Origin: Bradyrhizobium sp. STM 3843
Lineage (GTDB): Bacteria; Pseudomonadota; Alphaproteobacteria; Rhizobiales; Xanthobacteraceae
DNA length: 64,000 nt
NCBI RefSeq assembly: GCF_000239815.1
Contig: NZ_CAFK01000146.1
Coordinates: forward strand, 1-64,000
Reading direction: 5' to 3'
Shown: in pieces, positions 8,981 to 18,697 of the stretch
Layout of the letters: every line of letters starts with the position of its first letter
How positions within the stretch are numbered: position 1 is the first letter of the stretch
The notes under the pieces: model-generated
What the model was told of the DNA's origin: nothing
Seen by the model: the letters and a program-made list of their open reading frames with translations, nothing else
The model's database searches: none
Made by a program: the position numbers and the translations under genes

Positions 8981-9035
8981 GTGATGAGAGCGCGAGCTCG
9001 CTATGCATCACCGGACGGAGCTGGCAGCCAGCTCC
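8981..9035 (-). terminator. Two palindromes downstream of cysA
   Basis: 8981-9011 is a near-palindrome (GTGATG...CATCAC) around GAGCTC. 9017-9035 is GGAGCTGGCAGCCAGCTCC, a 9-bp stem with one central base. Both lie just past the cysA stop (9053) and could end the sulfate transporter transcript. There is no U-tract, so this is tentative. Confidence 0.35.
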
Positions 9036-9052
9036 GCGCGGCGCACGCACCC

Positions 9053-10090
9053 TCACCCCGCAAAGATCCGATACCGCCGCGGCTTCAGCCCGACGAGGTC
9101 GCCGACCTTCAGCTCGCGGTCGCGCGGGGCGTCGATCTCGATCGTGGTCGGGCCCTCTGCCAGCGCGACCTCCGCCCGCTGGACCGGGCCGAAGCTGCGC
9201 ACATGGGTGACGGCGCCCTGCAGGCTGCCGCTGCCGGCGGGACCGATCAGCATGTCGTGGCGGCGAACGAACAGCGTGGAGGCGCCGGACGCAGCGTCTT
9301 CCGCCGTGATGTCCAACGGCCGGCCGTTGAGAGCGACGTGACCGGCCGACACCTCGACCGGCAACGTGATGGATTCGCCGATGAAGCCATGGACGAAGGC
9401 GGTCGCCGGATTGTCGTAGACCTCGGTCGGTGCGCCGACCTGCTCGATCCGGCCCTTGTCCATCACCACGACGCGATGCGCCACTTCGAGCGCCTCCTCC
9501 TGATCGTGCGTGACGAAGATCGAGGTGACGTTGAGATCATTATGCAGCGAGCGCAGCCATTGCCTGAGCTCCTTGCGCACCTTCGCATCCAGCGCCCCGA
9601 ACGGCTCGTCGAGCAGGAGGATGCGCGGCTCGATCGCAAGCGCACGCGCCAGCGCCACGCGCTGCCGCTGGCCGCCGGAAAGCTGGTTCGGGTAGCGGTC
9701 GGCAAGCCAGTCGAGCTGCACCAGGTCGAGCAATTCGGAGACCTTGCTGCGGATCTGCGCCTCGCTCTTGCGGATCTTGCGCGGCTTGACGCGCAGGCCG
9801 AAGGCGACATTCTCGAACACCGTCATGTGCCGGAACAGCGCATAGTGCTGAAACACGAAACCGACATGGCGCTCGCGCACGCCGCGCTCGAGCGCGTTCT
9901 CGCCATCGAACAGGATCTCGCCGCTATCGGGCCAATCGAGCCCGGCGATGATCCGCAGCAGCGTGGTCTTGCCGGAGCCGGACGGACCGAGCAGCGCCAA
10001 CAGCTCGCCATTGGCGACCTTCAAATCGACGTTGTCGAGTGCCTTGAACGTGCCGAACGTCTTGACGACGCCCCTCGCTTCAATGGTCAC
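9053..10090 (-). CDS. cysA: Sulfate/thiosulfate ABC transporter ATPase CysA
   Basis: 345 aa from GTG 10090, chosen because AGGAGG lies 6 bp upstream; the longer ATG frame (10120) has no such site. Walker A is [12 protein letters not shown], the signature is [15 protein letters not shown] and Walker B is [14 protein letters not shown]-terminal TOBE/CysA-type domain follows. It powers sulfate import with CysT and CysW. It overlaps the cysW 3' end by 11 bp, implying coupling. Confidence 0.96.
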   Translation of the reverse strand: MTIEARGVVKTFGTFKALDNVDLKVANGELLALLGPSGSGKTTLLRIIAGLDWPDSGEILFDGENALERGVRERHVGFVFQHYALFRHMTVFENVAFGLRVKPRKIRKSEAQIRSKVSELLDLVQLDWLADRYPNQLSGGQRQRVALARALAIEPRILLLDEPFGALDAKVRKELRQWLRSLHNDLNVTSIFVTHDQEEALEVAHRVVVMDKGRIEQVGAPTEVYDNPATAFVHGFIGESITLPVEVSAGHVALNGRPLDITAEDAASGASTLFVRRHDMLIGPAGSGSLQGAVTHVRSFGPVQRAEVALAEGPTTIEIDAPRDRELKVGDLVGLKPRRYRIFAG

Positions 10091-10988
10091 GCGGGACCTC
10101 CTCATCCAGTTGACGTTCAAGAACGGTCTTGGCGATCAGCGTGATCAGAGCGAGCATCGCCAACAGCGAGGCGATCGCGAACGAGGCCACCATCTGGTAC
10201 TCGTTGTAGAGGATCTCGACCAACAGCGGCATCGTATTGGTCTCGCCGCGAACGTGGCCCGAGACGACCGAGACGGCGCCGAACTCGCCCATCGCGCGCG
10301 CATTGCAGAGCAGGACGCCATAGAGCACGCCCCATTTGATGTTCGGCAAGGTGACGCGGAAGAAGGTCTGCAGGCCCGAGGCGCCGAGCGAGATCGCCGC
10401 CTCCTCCTCCTGCGTGCCCTGCTCCTGCATCAGCGGGATCAGCGCGCGGGCCACGAACGGAAAGGTGACGAACACGGTGGCGAGCGCAATGCCGGGAAAG
10501 GCGAACAGGATCTGCAGATGATGCGCCTGCAGCCAGGGGCCAAAGAAGCCTTGCGCGCCGAACAGGAGCACGAAGACGAGGCCTGAGATGACCGGGCTCA
10601 CCGAGAACGGCAGGTCGATCAGCGTGATCAGAACGGTCTTGCCGGGAAACTCGAATTTCGCAATCGCCCACGCTGCCGCCAGGCCGCACACCAGATTGGT
10701 TGCCACCGACACCAGCGCCACCAGCAGGGTCAGGCGGATCGCGGACAGCGCCTCGGGATCGATGAGAGCCGTTGCGTAAGCGCTTACGCCCTTGGCGAAG
10801 GCTTCCGCGAACACGACGACGAGCGGGAGCACCACGAAGATCGAGAGGAATGCGATGGCGAGAGTCGTGATGATGATGCGGATCGGGCGCAGCTCGGTAC
10901 GCGGATCCCGGCGCGCGGCCTTGGCGGCGCGCGTGCTCTGCGCAGGGGATGTGACGCGCGGACGTTGCAAGCTCATCTCGATGCTCAT
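10080..10988 (-). CDS. cysW: Sulfate ABC transporter permease CysW
   Basis: 302 aa inner-membrane permease with a cytoplasmic N-terminal tail of about 45 residues and six predicted membrane helices. The binding-protein-dependent-transport EAA loop appears as [40 protein letters not shown] is characteristic of CysW. It forms the channel with CysT and starts 9 bp after the cysT stop. Confidence 0.95.
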   Translation of the reverse strand: MSIEMSLQRPRVTSPAQSTRAAKAARRDPRTELRPIRIIITTLAIAFLSIFVVLPLVVVFAEAFAKGVSAYATALIDPEALSAIRLTLLVALVSVATNLVCGLAAAWAIAKFEFPGKTVLITLIDLPFSVSPVISGLVFVLLFGAQGFFGPWLQAHHLQILFAFPGIALATVFVTFPFVARALIPLMQEQGTQEEEAAISLGASGLQTFFRVTLPNIKWGVLYGVLLCNARAMGEFGAVSVVSGHVRGETNTMPLLVEILYNEYQMVASFAIASLLAMLALITLIAKTVLERQLDEEVPRDH

Positions 10989-10997
10989 GGCGCGTCC

Positions 10998-11837
10998 CTA
11001 ATTTAGCGGTGCCCGGCTCTGCGTCCAGCGCTGCAGCCGGTTGACGGCGAGGATGATCAGGAAGGCGACCACCAGCATCACGACGGCGATCGCGGTGGCA
11101 TCGGCATAGCGGTATTCCGACAGCCGGATCACGATCAGGAGCGGCGCGATCTCGGAGACATTCGGCAGGTTGCCGGCGATGAAGATCACCGAGCCGTACT
11201 CGCCCACCGCACGGGCAAAGGCGAGCGCAAAGCCGGTCAGGAGCGCCGGCGTCAGGCTGGGCAGGATCACCCTGGTCACGATCTGCCAGCGGCCGGCGCC
11301 CAGGCTCGCAGCGGCCTCCTCGATCTCGGGATCGAGATCGATCAGCACCGGCTGCACCGTCCGCACCACGAAGGGGATGCCGATGAAAATCATCGCGACG
11401 AAAATGCCGAGCGGCGTGAATGCCACCTTGACGCCGAGTGCGGCCAGCGGCGCGCCGAGCCAGCCCTTCTGGGCGAACAGCGAGGTCAGCGCCACGCCGG
11501 CGACCGCTGTTGGCAACGCGAACGGGACGTCGACGATCGCGTCGAACAACCGTCGGCCCGGAAAGCGGTAGCGGACCAGCGCCCAGACCACGATCGTACC
11601 CATCACCAGATTGACGCAGGCCGCCGCGAAAGCGAGCCCGAACGAGACGCGCAACGCATTCAGCGTGCGGCGGCTGGTCACGATGCCCCAGAACTGATCG
11701 AGGCTCAGGTCGGTCGAGCGGACAAACAACCCGGCGAGCGGAATCAGGACGATCAGCGACAGCCAGGTCAGCGTCAGTCCCATGGTGAGACCAAAGCCCG
11801 GCAAGGTGCTGCGTCGTGGTGCGAGAATCGTCAACAA
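10998..11837 (-). CDS. cysT: Sulfate ABC transporter permease CysT (CysU)
   Basis: 279 aa permease with six hydrophobic segments. The EAA loop is EIEEAAASLGAGRWQIVTRV, and VGEYGSVIFIAGNLP is a family-typical stretch. It heterodimerises with CysW in the inner membrane. It lies 30 bp after the substrate-binding protein gene in the same leftward operon. Confidence 0.95.
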   Translation of the reverse strand: MLTILAPRRSTLPGFGLTMGLTLTWLSLIVLIPLAGLFVRSTDLSLDQFWGIVTSRRTLNALRVSFGLAFAAACVNLVMGTIVVWALVRYRFPGRRLFDAIVDVPFALPTAVAGVALTSLFAQKGWLGAPLAALGVKVAFTPLGIFVAMIFIGIPFVVRTVQPVLIDLDPEIEEAAASLGAGRWQIVTRVILPSLTPALLTGFALAFARAVGEYGSVIFIAGNLPNVSEIAPLLIVIRLSEYRYADATAIAVVMLVVAFLIILAVNRLQRWTQSRAPLN

Positions 11838-11867
11838 ACTACCCCGCCGGGCTCCCTGGTCTCCAGA

Positions 11868-12857
11868 TCAGTTCTTGTAGATCTGATCGAAGATGCCGCC
11901 TTCGGCAAAGTGGTCCTTCTGCGCCTTGGTCCAGCCGCCGAATACGTCGTCGATCGTGAACAACTCGACCTTGGCGAACTCGTTCTCATGCTGCTTGGCC
12001 ACCTCCGCATCGCGCGGACGATAGGAATTGCGTGCGGCGATTTCCTGGCCGTCCTTCGTATACCAGTATTTCAGATAGGCTTCAGCAACGCTCCGGCTCC
12101 CCTTTTTGTCGGCAACGCTGTCGACCACGGCGACCGGCGGCTCGGCCAGGATGGACAGCGAGGGGGTTACGATCTCGAACTTGTCCTTGCCGAACTCCTT
12201 GAGCGCCAGATAGGCCTCGTTTTCCCAGGCGAGCAGCACGTCGCCGACGCCCCGCTCGACGAAGGTCACGGTGGCGCCGCGCGCCCCGGTGTCGAGCACC
12301 GGAACGTGCTGATAGAGATCGCCGACGAACTGTTTGGCCTTGTCGGCCGAGCCATATTTCTTCAGGGCATAGCCCCAGGCCGCCAGATAGTTCCAGCGTG
12401 CGCCGCCCGATGTCTTGGGGTTCGGCGTGATCACGTCGACGCCCTTCTTCAAGAGGTCGTCCCAATCCTTGATGCCCTTGGGATTGCCCTTGTGCACCAG
12501 GAACACGATGGTGGAGGTGTACGGCGCAGAATTTTGTGGGAACCGCTTCTGCCAATCAGGCGCGATCAGGCCCTTGGCCGCGATCGCATCGATGTCATAG
12601 GCGAGCGCGAGCGTCACGACGTCCGCCTGCAGCCCGTCGATAACGCTGCGCGCCTGGGCGCCGGAACCGCCATGCGACTGCTTGATCTCGACGCTCTTGC
12701 CAGTGTCCTTCTGATAGGCGGCGGCAAACGCCTTGTTGAACTCGACATAGAGCTCGCGGGTCGGATCGTAGGAGACGTTGAGTAGCGTGATGTCGGCGGC
12801 ATAGGCTGATCCCGCCCAGGCCAGCGCCGCAGCAACAGCGAACAGTCGTCGCATCAT
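11868..12857 (-). CDS. sbp: Periplasmic sulfate-binding protein
   Basis: 329 aa with a signal peptide ([20 protein letters not shown]). Sbp/CysP landmarks are [17 protein letters not shown] near the mature N-terminus, the anion-binding loop [19 protein letters not shown], and [20 protein letters not shown] in the second lobe. It binds periplasmic sulfate (or thiosulfate) and delivers it to CysTW. A 137-bp gap separates it from cysH upstream, so an internal promoter is possible. Confidence 0.95.
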   Translation of the reverse strand: MMRRLFAVAAALAWAGSAYAADITLLNVSYDPTRELYVEFNKAFAAAYQKDTGKSVEIKQSHGGSGAQARSVIDGLQADVVTLALAYDIDAIAAKGLIAPDWQKRFPQNSAPYTSTIVFLVHKGNPKGIKDWDDLLKKGVDVITPNPKTSGGARWNYLAAWGYALKKYGSADKAKQFVGDLYQHVPVLDTGARGATVTFVERGVGDVLLAWENEAYLALKEFGKDKFEIVTPSLSILAEPPVAVVDSVADKKGSRSVAEAYLKYWYTKDGQEIAARNSYRPRDAEVAKQHENEFAKVELFTIDDVFGGWTKAQKDHFAEGGIFDQIYKN

Positions 12858-12994
12858 CTGAGCTCTCCATTCCCTGGCAATATGGCCTAACCGGCCGCCG
12901 CATTCGCGCGAGCGCGCGATGCAACACGCCGCATGTTGCGACGCAAGTCAACGAAACCGCATTTTCTTGTTTCGGTTCCGACAGCACGGTTGTG

Positions 12995-13721
12995 CTACAG
13001 AGTGCTGACGGTATGGATGCCGCATTCCGTCTTGGGCCGGCCCCGCCAGCGCCCGGCGCGCGCATCCTCGTCCGCCGAGGCGCGGCTGGTGCACGGCATG
13101 CAGCCGACCGAACGGAAGCCGGACGCGACCAAGGGATGCGGCGGCAGCTTGGCCTCGGCATAGATCGCGGCGATCTCAGCTTGCGAAATATTGGCAAAGG
13201 GGTTGAACTTCAGCCGGCCGCCATCCTGCTCGACGACTGAAATCGTCGAACGCGCACCACCCTGGAAGCGCTTGCGGCCGTTGATCCAAGCATCGAACGG
13301 CCCGAGCGCCCGCGCCAGCGGCTCGACCTTGCGGATGCGGCAGCAGGCGTCGGGATTGGAAAACCAGAGCTCGTTGTCGGCATCCTCGCGCGCCAGCGTC
13401 TCGGCGTCGGGCTTGATCGAGCGCACGTCACGCAGGCCGAGCCGCTCCACCAGCTGATCGCGGTAGCTCAGCGTTTCCGCGAACAGCCAGCCGGTGTCGA
13501 GGAAGATCACGGGAATGGCAGGATCGACATCGGCGATGACTTTCAACAGCGCCGCCGATTCCGTACCGACAGGACGAGACGGCGGCCAGCCGCTCGCGCC
13601 CGACGACATCGAGCGCGGCCGCAATCACCTGCTGAGGCGTGGCCGCACTCAGCGCTGCGTCGAGCTCAGCGGCCGACGTCAGACCGTCGGCCGTCCATTG
13701 AGGTACGGCATGAGCGTTCAT
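12995..13721 (-). pseudogene. cysH: Adenylyl-sulfate (APS/PAPS) reductase CysH, frameshifted as read
   Basis: The N-terminus (MNAHAVPQWTADG... to GRERLAAVSS) and the rest (GTESAALLKVIADVD... to ECGIHTVSTL) are in different frames. In coding orientation the junction reads TCCTGTCGGTACGGAATCG; removing one base at about 13570-13571 restores SS(F/V)GTES, the PP-loop motif of CysH. All other landmarks are intact: the CC pair (DACCRIRK), the CxxC pair (VGCMPCTSRAS) and the active-site ECGIH. The two cysteine pairs predict a 4Fe-4S cluster and hence APS preference. The gene begins with a 4-bp overlap with the DUF934 gene. A recent lesion and a sequencing error are both possible. Confidence 0.8.
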
Positions 13722-14233
13722 AGGCCGGCACTCTCGGAATGGCGCAGCTGCATGCGCCGATGCAGTGCCGATATTCGTCCGTCGCCGGCCGGCTGATAGA
13801 ACACCGAATAGCGCTTCACGGTCTCGGCGAACGCCTCGGCATCGGCCTGCTTCTTGACCTCGAACGCGTCGAAGCCGGCGCGCAGCATGAACACGAACTG
13901 ATCGCGCAGCACCTGCCCGGTGGCCCGCAGCTCACCGCGATAGGCATAGCGTTCCCGCAACAGCCGCGCCTGGGTATAGGCGCGTCCGTCACGGAAGGTC
14001 GGAAACACCAGGGCGACGAGCGCGAGCCGAGCGAGATAGGGCACGAGGTCGTCGACATCGCGGGCATTCGGCCAGATCACGCCGAGCTTGCCCGGGCGCT
14101 TCAGCAGCGCTTCGGGATCAGCGAGGAAGCGCTTTGCCGTCACCAGGAGCGCGGCCTGCTCCGGCAGCTCGGCATCGTCGGCCACATGGACGAACGTATC
14201 GCTGGTGATTTTTCCGCCCTTAACGAGTGGCAT
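13718..14233 (-). CDS. DUF934 protein, sulfite-reduction accessory
   Basis: 171 aa soluble protein matching the DUF934 family, which is almost always found between cysI and cysH in proteobacteria. Family-like segments are VIWPNARDVDDLVPYLARL, FRDGRAYTQARLLRERYAYR and GELRATGQVLRDQFVFMLRA. The biochemical role is not established; the context argues for a role in siroheme sulfite reduction. It overlaps the cysI stop by 14 bp and the cysH start by 4 bp. Confidence 0.88.
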   Translation of the reverse strand: MPLVKGGKITSDTFVHVADDAELPEQAALLVTAKRFLADPEALLKRPGKLGVIWPNARDVDDLVPYLARLALVALVFPTFRDGRAYTQARLLRERYAYRGELRATGQVLRDQFVFMLRAGFDAFEVKKQADAEAFAETVKRYSVFYQPAGDGRISALHRRMQLRHSESAGL

Positions 14234-15875
14234 AGACGCGCTCCCTGAATGGCTCGACGCCGAGCCGCTTCACCGTGTCGACAAACAGCTCATCCGGATG
14301 CGCACGCAGCGCCAGATAGGCTTCAACAATATCCTCGATCACATCAGCCACCTCGCCGTAAGGCACGGAGGGACCGATCAGGGTGCCGAGCACGGCACCT
14401 TCATCAGCACGGCCGCCGATCGTGATCTGATAGAATTCCTCGCCGTTCTTATCGACGCCGAGAATGCCGATATGGCCGACATGATGATGGCCGCAGGCAT
14501 TGATGCAGCCGGAGATGTTGATGTGCAGCCGGCCGATCAGATTCGCGGTGTCATGGTTGGCAAAGCGCCGCGTCAATTCCTGCGCGATCGGGATCGAGCG
14601 CGCATTCGCCAGCGAGCAGTAGTCGAGGCCCGGGCAGGCGATGATGTCGGAGACGAGATTGACGTTGGGGATCGCCAGCCCGACCGCGTCAAGCGCCTTC
14701 CACAGCGCCGGCAGGTCGCGCTTCCTGACATGCGGCAGCGCCAGGTTCTGCTCATGGCCGACGCGGATTTCGCCGAAGGAGTATTTATCGGCGATATCGG
14801 CGAGCGCATCCATCTGCTCGGCGGTGGCATCGCCGGGCGGGCCGCCGACCGGCTTCAGCGAGATGGTGACGATCGCATAGCCCTGCACCTTGTGTGGAAA
14901 CACCGAGTTCTTGCGCCAGGCCTCGAATTTCGCATCGTGCGCCGCCCGCTTCAGCTCGTCGGGCATATGCGGCAACGTCTCGTAGGCCGGATAAAAGAAG
15001 CGCGAGCGGATGTCCTCGATCATGTCGTCGTCGAGCTTGAGCACGCCGTCGCGGATCTGCTGCCACTCCTCCTCGACCTCGGCCGCGAACTTCTCGACGC
15101 CGAGTTCGTGCACCAGGATCTTGATCCGCGCCTTGTAGATGTTGTCGCGCCGGCCGTACTGGTTGTAGACGCGCAGGATCGCCTCGAGATAGCTCAGGAT
15201 GTCGTGGCCGTGAACGAACGGCTTGATGGTCTTGGCGATGAAGGGCGTGCGGCCGAGGCCGCCGCCCACCAACACCTCGAAGCCGGTCTCGCCGTCGGCA
15301 TTCTTGATCAGCTTCAGGCCGACATCGTGGATCTTGATCGCGGCACGATCATGCTCGGAGGCCGTGATGGCGATCTTGAACTTGCGCGGCAGGAACGAGA
15401 ACTCCGGATGCAGGGTGGTGAACTGGCGCAGCAGCTCGGCCCAGATGCGCGGATCCTCGATTTCGCCGGGCGCAACACCCGCCCACTGGTCAGCGGTGAC
15501 GTTGCGCAGATTGTTGCCGGAGGTCTGCATCGACTGGATGCCCACTTCAGCAAGGTCGGCCATCGCGTCCGGCAACTCGGCGAGCTTGATCCAGTTGAAC
15601 TGGATGTTCTGCCGCGTGGTGAAGTGGCCATAGCCGCGATCGTAGCGCCGCGCCACATGGGCGAGCCGCCGCAGCTGATCCGACGCCAGCGTGCCGTAGG
15701 GGATGGCGATGCGGTACATATAGGCGTGCAGCTGCAGATACACGCCGTTCTGCAGCCGCAACATCTTGAACTCGTCCTCGGTGAGCTCGCCGGAGAGGCG
15801 GCGCTTCACCTGGTCGCGGAACTCAGCGACGCGCTCATTGACCAGCGTGCGATCGATCTCGTCGTAAGCATACAT
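14220..15875 (-). CDS. cysI: Sulfite reductase hemoprotein (nitrite/sulfite reductase family)
   Basis: 551 aa. It carries both nitrite/sulfite-reductase half-domain repeats and the four cysteines that hold the coupled 4Fe-4S/siroheme: IACPGLDYCSLANARS and NISGCINACGHHHVGHIG. It reduces sulfite to sulfide with six electrons. No CysJ flavoprotein is in the window, so the electron donor may be ferredoxin or a flavoprotein encoded elsewhere. The neighbours cysG (siroheme), DUF934 and cysH fix its role as assimilatory sulfite rather than nitrite reduction. Confidence 0.93.
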   Translation of the reverse strand: MYAYDEIDRTLVNERVAEFRDQVKRRLSGELTEDEFKMLRLQNGVYLQLHAYMYRIAIPYGTLASDQLRRLAHVARRYDRGYGHFTTRQNIQFNWIKLAELPDAMADLAEVGIQSMQTSGNNLRNVTADQWAGVAPGEIEDPRIWAELLRQFTTLHPEFSFLPRKFKIAITASEHDRAAIKIHDVGLKLIKNADGETGFEVLVGGGLGRTPFIAKTIKPFVHGHDILSYLEAILRVYNQYGRRDNIYKARIKILVHELGVEKFAAEVEEEWQQIRDGVLKLDDDMIEDIRSRFFYPAYETLPHMPDELKRAAHDAKFEAWRKNSVFPHKVQGYAIVTISLKPVGGPPGDATAEQMDALADIADKYSFGEIRVGHEQNLALPHVRKRDLPALWKALDAVGLAIPNVNLVSDIIACPGLDYCSLANARSIPIAQELTRRFANHDTANLIGRLHINISGCINACGHHHVGHIGILGVDKNGEEFYQITIGGRADEGAVLGTLIGPSVPYGEVADVIEDIVEAYLALRAHPDELFVDTVKRLGVEPFRERVYATR

Positions 15876-15889
15876 GGGTAAATAGCCTC

Positions 15890-16213
15890 TTAGACCTGAG
15901 CCGGCTGTGCCGGCAGCGCGATCGTGGTGCCCTTGACCCGGATGCGTTCGCGCAAATTGCCGGGCTTGATGGCGCCATCATCCTCGATCTCGACCGGTGC
16001 GATATAGGCACCGACCGCGCCCACATCATCGCCGACGGCCTCGACGAGCAGCGCGCGCGCATCGTTGACCGTGCGAACGATCGCAGCGTCGGCGATCTCG
16101 GTCGACCAGCTCTTCGCGGTGGTGCGCCAGATCACCGCGCCGTCAGCGGTCCGGTTTGCAGTGATCACGGACGGGCCGGTGATCTTAATTTTCTGTTCGA
16201 GCGGAGAGGTCAT
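15890..16213 (-). CDS. DUF2849 domain protein
   Basis: 107 aa acidic soluble protein of the DUF2849 family, beginning MTSPLEQKIKITGPSVITAN, with ALLVEAVGDDVGAVGAYIAP in the middle. It sits 1 bp after cysG and 14 bp before cysI. This placement is conserved in Rhizobiales sulfur clusters, so an accessory role in siroheme or sulfite reduction is inferred. Its molecular function is unknown. Confidence 0.85.
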   Translation of the reverse strand: MTSPLEQKIKITGPSVITANRTADGAVIWRTTAKSWSTEIADAAIVRTVNDARALLVEAVGDDVGAVGAYIAPVEIEDDGAIKPGNLRERIRVKGTTIALPAQPAQV

Positions 16214-16214
16214 T

Positions 16215-17642
16215 TCAGGCAGGTTCCAGGATGTGCGCGATCACGCGGCTGAGGTTCTGCTGACGCCATGGCGCGGAATGCGCCACCACGTCGCCGATGA
16301 TGAGAATGGCGGGACCGCCGTCGATCCTGCGGATCAGATCCGGCAACTGCCCGAGCGTGCCGACCGCGGCCTGCGCGTCAGGCCGCGTCACCTTGGCGAA
16401 CACGCCGACCGGCGTGTCGGGCGAGCGGCCGGCGGCGAGCAGTCCGGCGCGCACCGTCGGCGCGGCCGTCATGCCCATATAGACCACGACCGTCATCTCG
16501 GTGTCGGTCAAAGCCGACCAGTCGACCGCCTCGGCATCATGGGTCTTGTGCGCGGTGAGAAAGGTGATGCGCCGCGCCTTATTGCGGAAGGTCAGCGGCA
16601 CCTCGAATTGCGCGGCGGCGCCAAGGCCAGCCGTGATGCCGGGCACGATCGAATAAGCGACGCCGGCATCACGCAGCGCATCGACCTCCTCGCCGCCGCG
16701 GCCGAACACATAGGCGTCGCCGCCCTTCAGCCTGACGGCGCGCTTGCCCTCGCGCGCGGCCTCGATCAGGAGCTTGTTGACGGCCTCCTGGCCGATGCCG
16801 GGCTTGCCGATGCGGCGGCCGACCGGAACGCGCGCGGCATCGCGGCGGATACGGTCCAGAATCTCCGGCGTGACCAATTCATCATAGTAGACGATATCGG
16901 CGTCCTGCAGCGCGCGCAGCGCCTTGATCGTGAGCAGATCGGGATCGCCGGGGCCGGCGCCGACCAGGGTCACATGTCCCTCGCCTTGGCCTGCATCAGC
17001 GCGCGCGTAAGCGGTGGGATCGCCGATGCCATGCAGCGCGGCTTCCGCTTCCGCCTTGCGCCCCGCGAGCACCAGCGCGCCGATCGGGCCGTCGACGATG
17101 CGCTCCCAGAAGCGGCGGCGCAGCGGCATCTCGGCAATACCGGAATTGATCGTCTTTCGGAACGCGCCGATGAAGCTCGCGAGCTCGCCGATCCGCGCCG
17201 GTAGCACCGCCTCGATCTTTTCACGCAAGCGGCGCGCCACCACCGGCGAAGTGCCGCCGGTGCCGATCGCCACCACCACGTCGCCGCGATCGACGATCGC
17301 CGGAAAGATGAAGGTGGAATGATCGAGATCATCCATCACGTTGACCGGCAGACCGAGCGACTTGGCGCGCGCCGACATCGCCACGCCGACATCGCCGGCG
17401 CCGGCGCACAGCACGGCGATGACGCCGGTGAGCTCAGCGGTCAGCGGATCGCCATTGGCGAATTCGATCTGCTCGTTGTCGTCACGCAGGCCGGCGAGAT
17501 CATGCGCAGCGCCGGTCGAAAACCAGCGCACGCGCGCGCCGGCTGCGAGCAGCACCCGAAGTTTGGCGAGCGCCAGCTCCCCCGCGCCGACGAGCAGCAC
17601 GGGACCGGTCTTCAGATCAAGGAACACCGGTAGATATTGCAT
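16215..17642 (-). CDS. cysG: Siroheme synthase CysG
   Basis: 475 aa fused enzyme. Residues about 1-200 are the precorrin-2 dehydrogenase/sirohydrochlorin ferrochelatase half, with NAD-binding VGAGELALAKLRVLLAAGAR and AIGTGGTSPVVARRLREKIE. Residues about 215-475 are the uroporphyrinogen-III C-methyltransferase half, with VTLVGAGPGDPDLLTIKALR, YDELVTPEIL, and RLKGGDAYVFGRGGEE. It makes the siroheme required by CysI and is the first gene of the leftward operon, divergent from cysD. Confidence 0.95.
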   Translation of the reverse strand: MQYLPVFLDLKTGPVLLVGAGELALAKLRVLLAAGARVRWFSTGAAHDLAGLRDDNEQIEFANGDPLTAELTGVIAVLCAGAGDVGVAMSARAKSLGLPVNVMDDLDHSTFIFPAIVDRGDVVVAIGTGGTSPVVARRLREKIEAVLPARIGELASFIGAFRKTINSGIAEMPLRRRFWERIVDGPIGALVLAGRKAEAEAALHGIGDPTAYARADAGQGEGHVTLVGAGPGDPDLLTIKALRALQDADIVYYDELVTPEILDRIRRDAARVPVGRRIGKPGIGQEAVNKLLIEAAREGKRAVRLKGGDAYVFGRGGEEVDALRDAGVAYSIVPGITAGLGAAAQFEVPLTFRNKARRITFLTAHKTHDAEAVDWSALTDTEMTVVVYMGMTAAPTVRAGLLAAGRSPDTPVGVFAKVTRPDAQAAVGTLGQLPDLIRRIDGGPAILIIGDVVAHSAPWRQQNLSRVIAHILEPA

Positions 17643-17787
17643 TGCGTCCTGGCGTTTCGACTCTTCGGGGTTGACTGGAATTATTTTCTATATAAGTGTC
17701 CAACCTCGCCGGTAAAGAGAAAAATTTTTTCCTCTTTTTTCGGCGCTTACCATAGAATTTTCGTCTCGGTAGGCCAGGACTCGGAGC
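17643..17787. promoter_or_regulatory. Divergent cysG/cysD control region
   Basis: 145 bp between divergent sulfur genes, markedly AT-rich (about 17680-17765) against the surroundings, with runs such as GGAATTATTTTCTATATAAG and GAGAAAAATTTTTTCCTC. The latter is a near-perfect palindrome (about 17718-17735). Promoters for both directions and a sulfur-responsive operator are expected here; I cannot assign a specific regulator. Confidence 0.5.
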
Positions 17788-18681
17788 ATGCACGTTCTCG
17801 ACAATGATTTCGCAAAAGACAAGCTGGCCGCCTCGCAGGTCGATCAAGCATCTTCCGTGCCGCGCATCCTGACCTCGGCGCCGACGATGGATCATCTCGA
17901 CGCGCTGGAAGCGCAGAGCATCTACATTCTCCGCGAGGCCTTTGCACGGCTGAAAAAGCTGGCGCTCTTGTGGTCGCTCGGCAAGGACTCCAACGTGATG
18001 ATCTGGCTGGCGCGCAAGGCGTTCTTCGGCCGCGTCCCGTTTCCGTGTCTGCATGTCGATACAGGCAAAAAGTTTCCAGAGATGTACGCCTTCCGCGACA
18101 CTTACGCGAAGGAATGGGGCCTCGACCTCAAGGTCGACCCGTGCCCGCCGATCGACGCCGTCGATCCGACCCTGCCGCCGGCGGCGCGCTCGGCCGCGCG
18201 CAAGACCGAGGGCCTCAAGATGGCGCTCGCCAAATACGGCTTTGACGGACTGATCGCCGGCATCCGCCGCGACGAGGAGGCGACGCGCGCGAAAGAACGC
18301 GTGTTCTCGCCGCGCGGAGCGGAGGGCAATTGGGACGTGCGCGACCAGCCGCCGGAGTTCTGGGACCATTTCAACGCCTCGCCGCCGCCCGGTGCGCACT
18401 TACGCATCCATCCGATCCTGCATTGGACCGAGGCGGACATCTGGGCCTACACCCAGCGCGAGAACATCCCGATCATTCCGCTTTATCTGGCCAAGGACGG
18501 CAAGCGCTATCGCTCGCTCGGCGATCAGGACATCACCTTCCCGGTCGCCTCCACCGCCTCGAACATCGCGGAGATCCTGGCCGAGCTGGAAAACACCAAG
18601 GTGCCGGAGCGCGCCGGGCGCGCGCTCGACCACGAGACCGAAGACGCCTTCGAGCGGCTGCGCGTCGCTGGCTATCTGTGA
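17788..18681 (+). CDS. cysD: Sulfate adenylyltransferase small subunit CysD
   Basis: 297 aa PP-loop ATP pyrophosphatase-type subunit. The pyrophosphate loop is SLGKDSNVM, and the family stretches FPCLHVDTGKKFPEMY, GFDGLIAGIRRDEEATRAKE and SRGxEG-like SPRGAEGNWDVRDQPPEFW follow. With CysN it forms APS from ATP and sulfate. It diverges from the cysG operon and is followed 16 bp later by cysNC. A downstream ATG at 17887 is possible, but 17788 has GGAG just upstream. Confidence 0.95.
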   Translation: MHVLDNDFAKDKLAASQVDQASSVPRILTSAPTMDHLDALEAQSIYILREAFARLKKLALLWSLGKDSNVMIWLARKAFFGRVPFPCLHVDTGKKFPEMYAFRDTYAKEWGLDLKVDPCPPIDAVDPTLPPAARSAARKTEGLKMALAKYGFDGLIAGIRRDEEATRAKERVFSPRGAEGNWDVRDQPPEFWDHFNASPPPGAHLRIHPILHWTEADIWAYTQRENIPIIPLYLAKDGKRYRSLGDQDITFPVASTASNIAEILAELENTKVPERAGRALDHETEDAFERLRVAGYL

Positions 18682-18697
18682 TCGGGAGCGTTAAGCA

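Noticed and set aside
8981..10144. 387-codon plus-strand frame opposite cysA
   Set aside because: cysA has complete ABC motifs; the plus frame has none.
14220..15875. Assimilatory nitrite reductase instead of sulfite reductase
   Set aside because: The cysteine motifs are shared by both enzymes, but the cysG/DUF934/cysH context points to sulfite, and no nitrate genes are nearby.
14088..15881. 597-codon open frame on the plus strand
   Set aside because: Antisense to cysI and DUF934, both clearly real; composition is Arg/Asp/Val-biased without domains.
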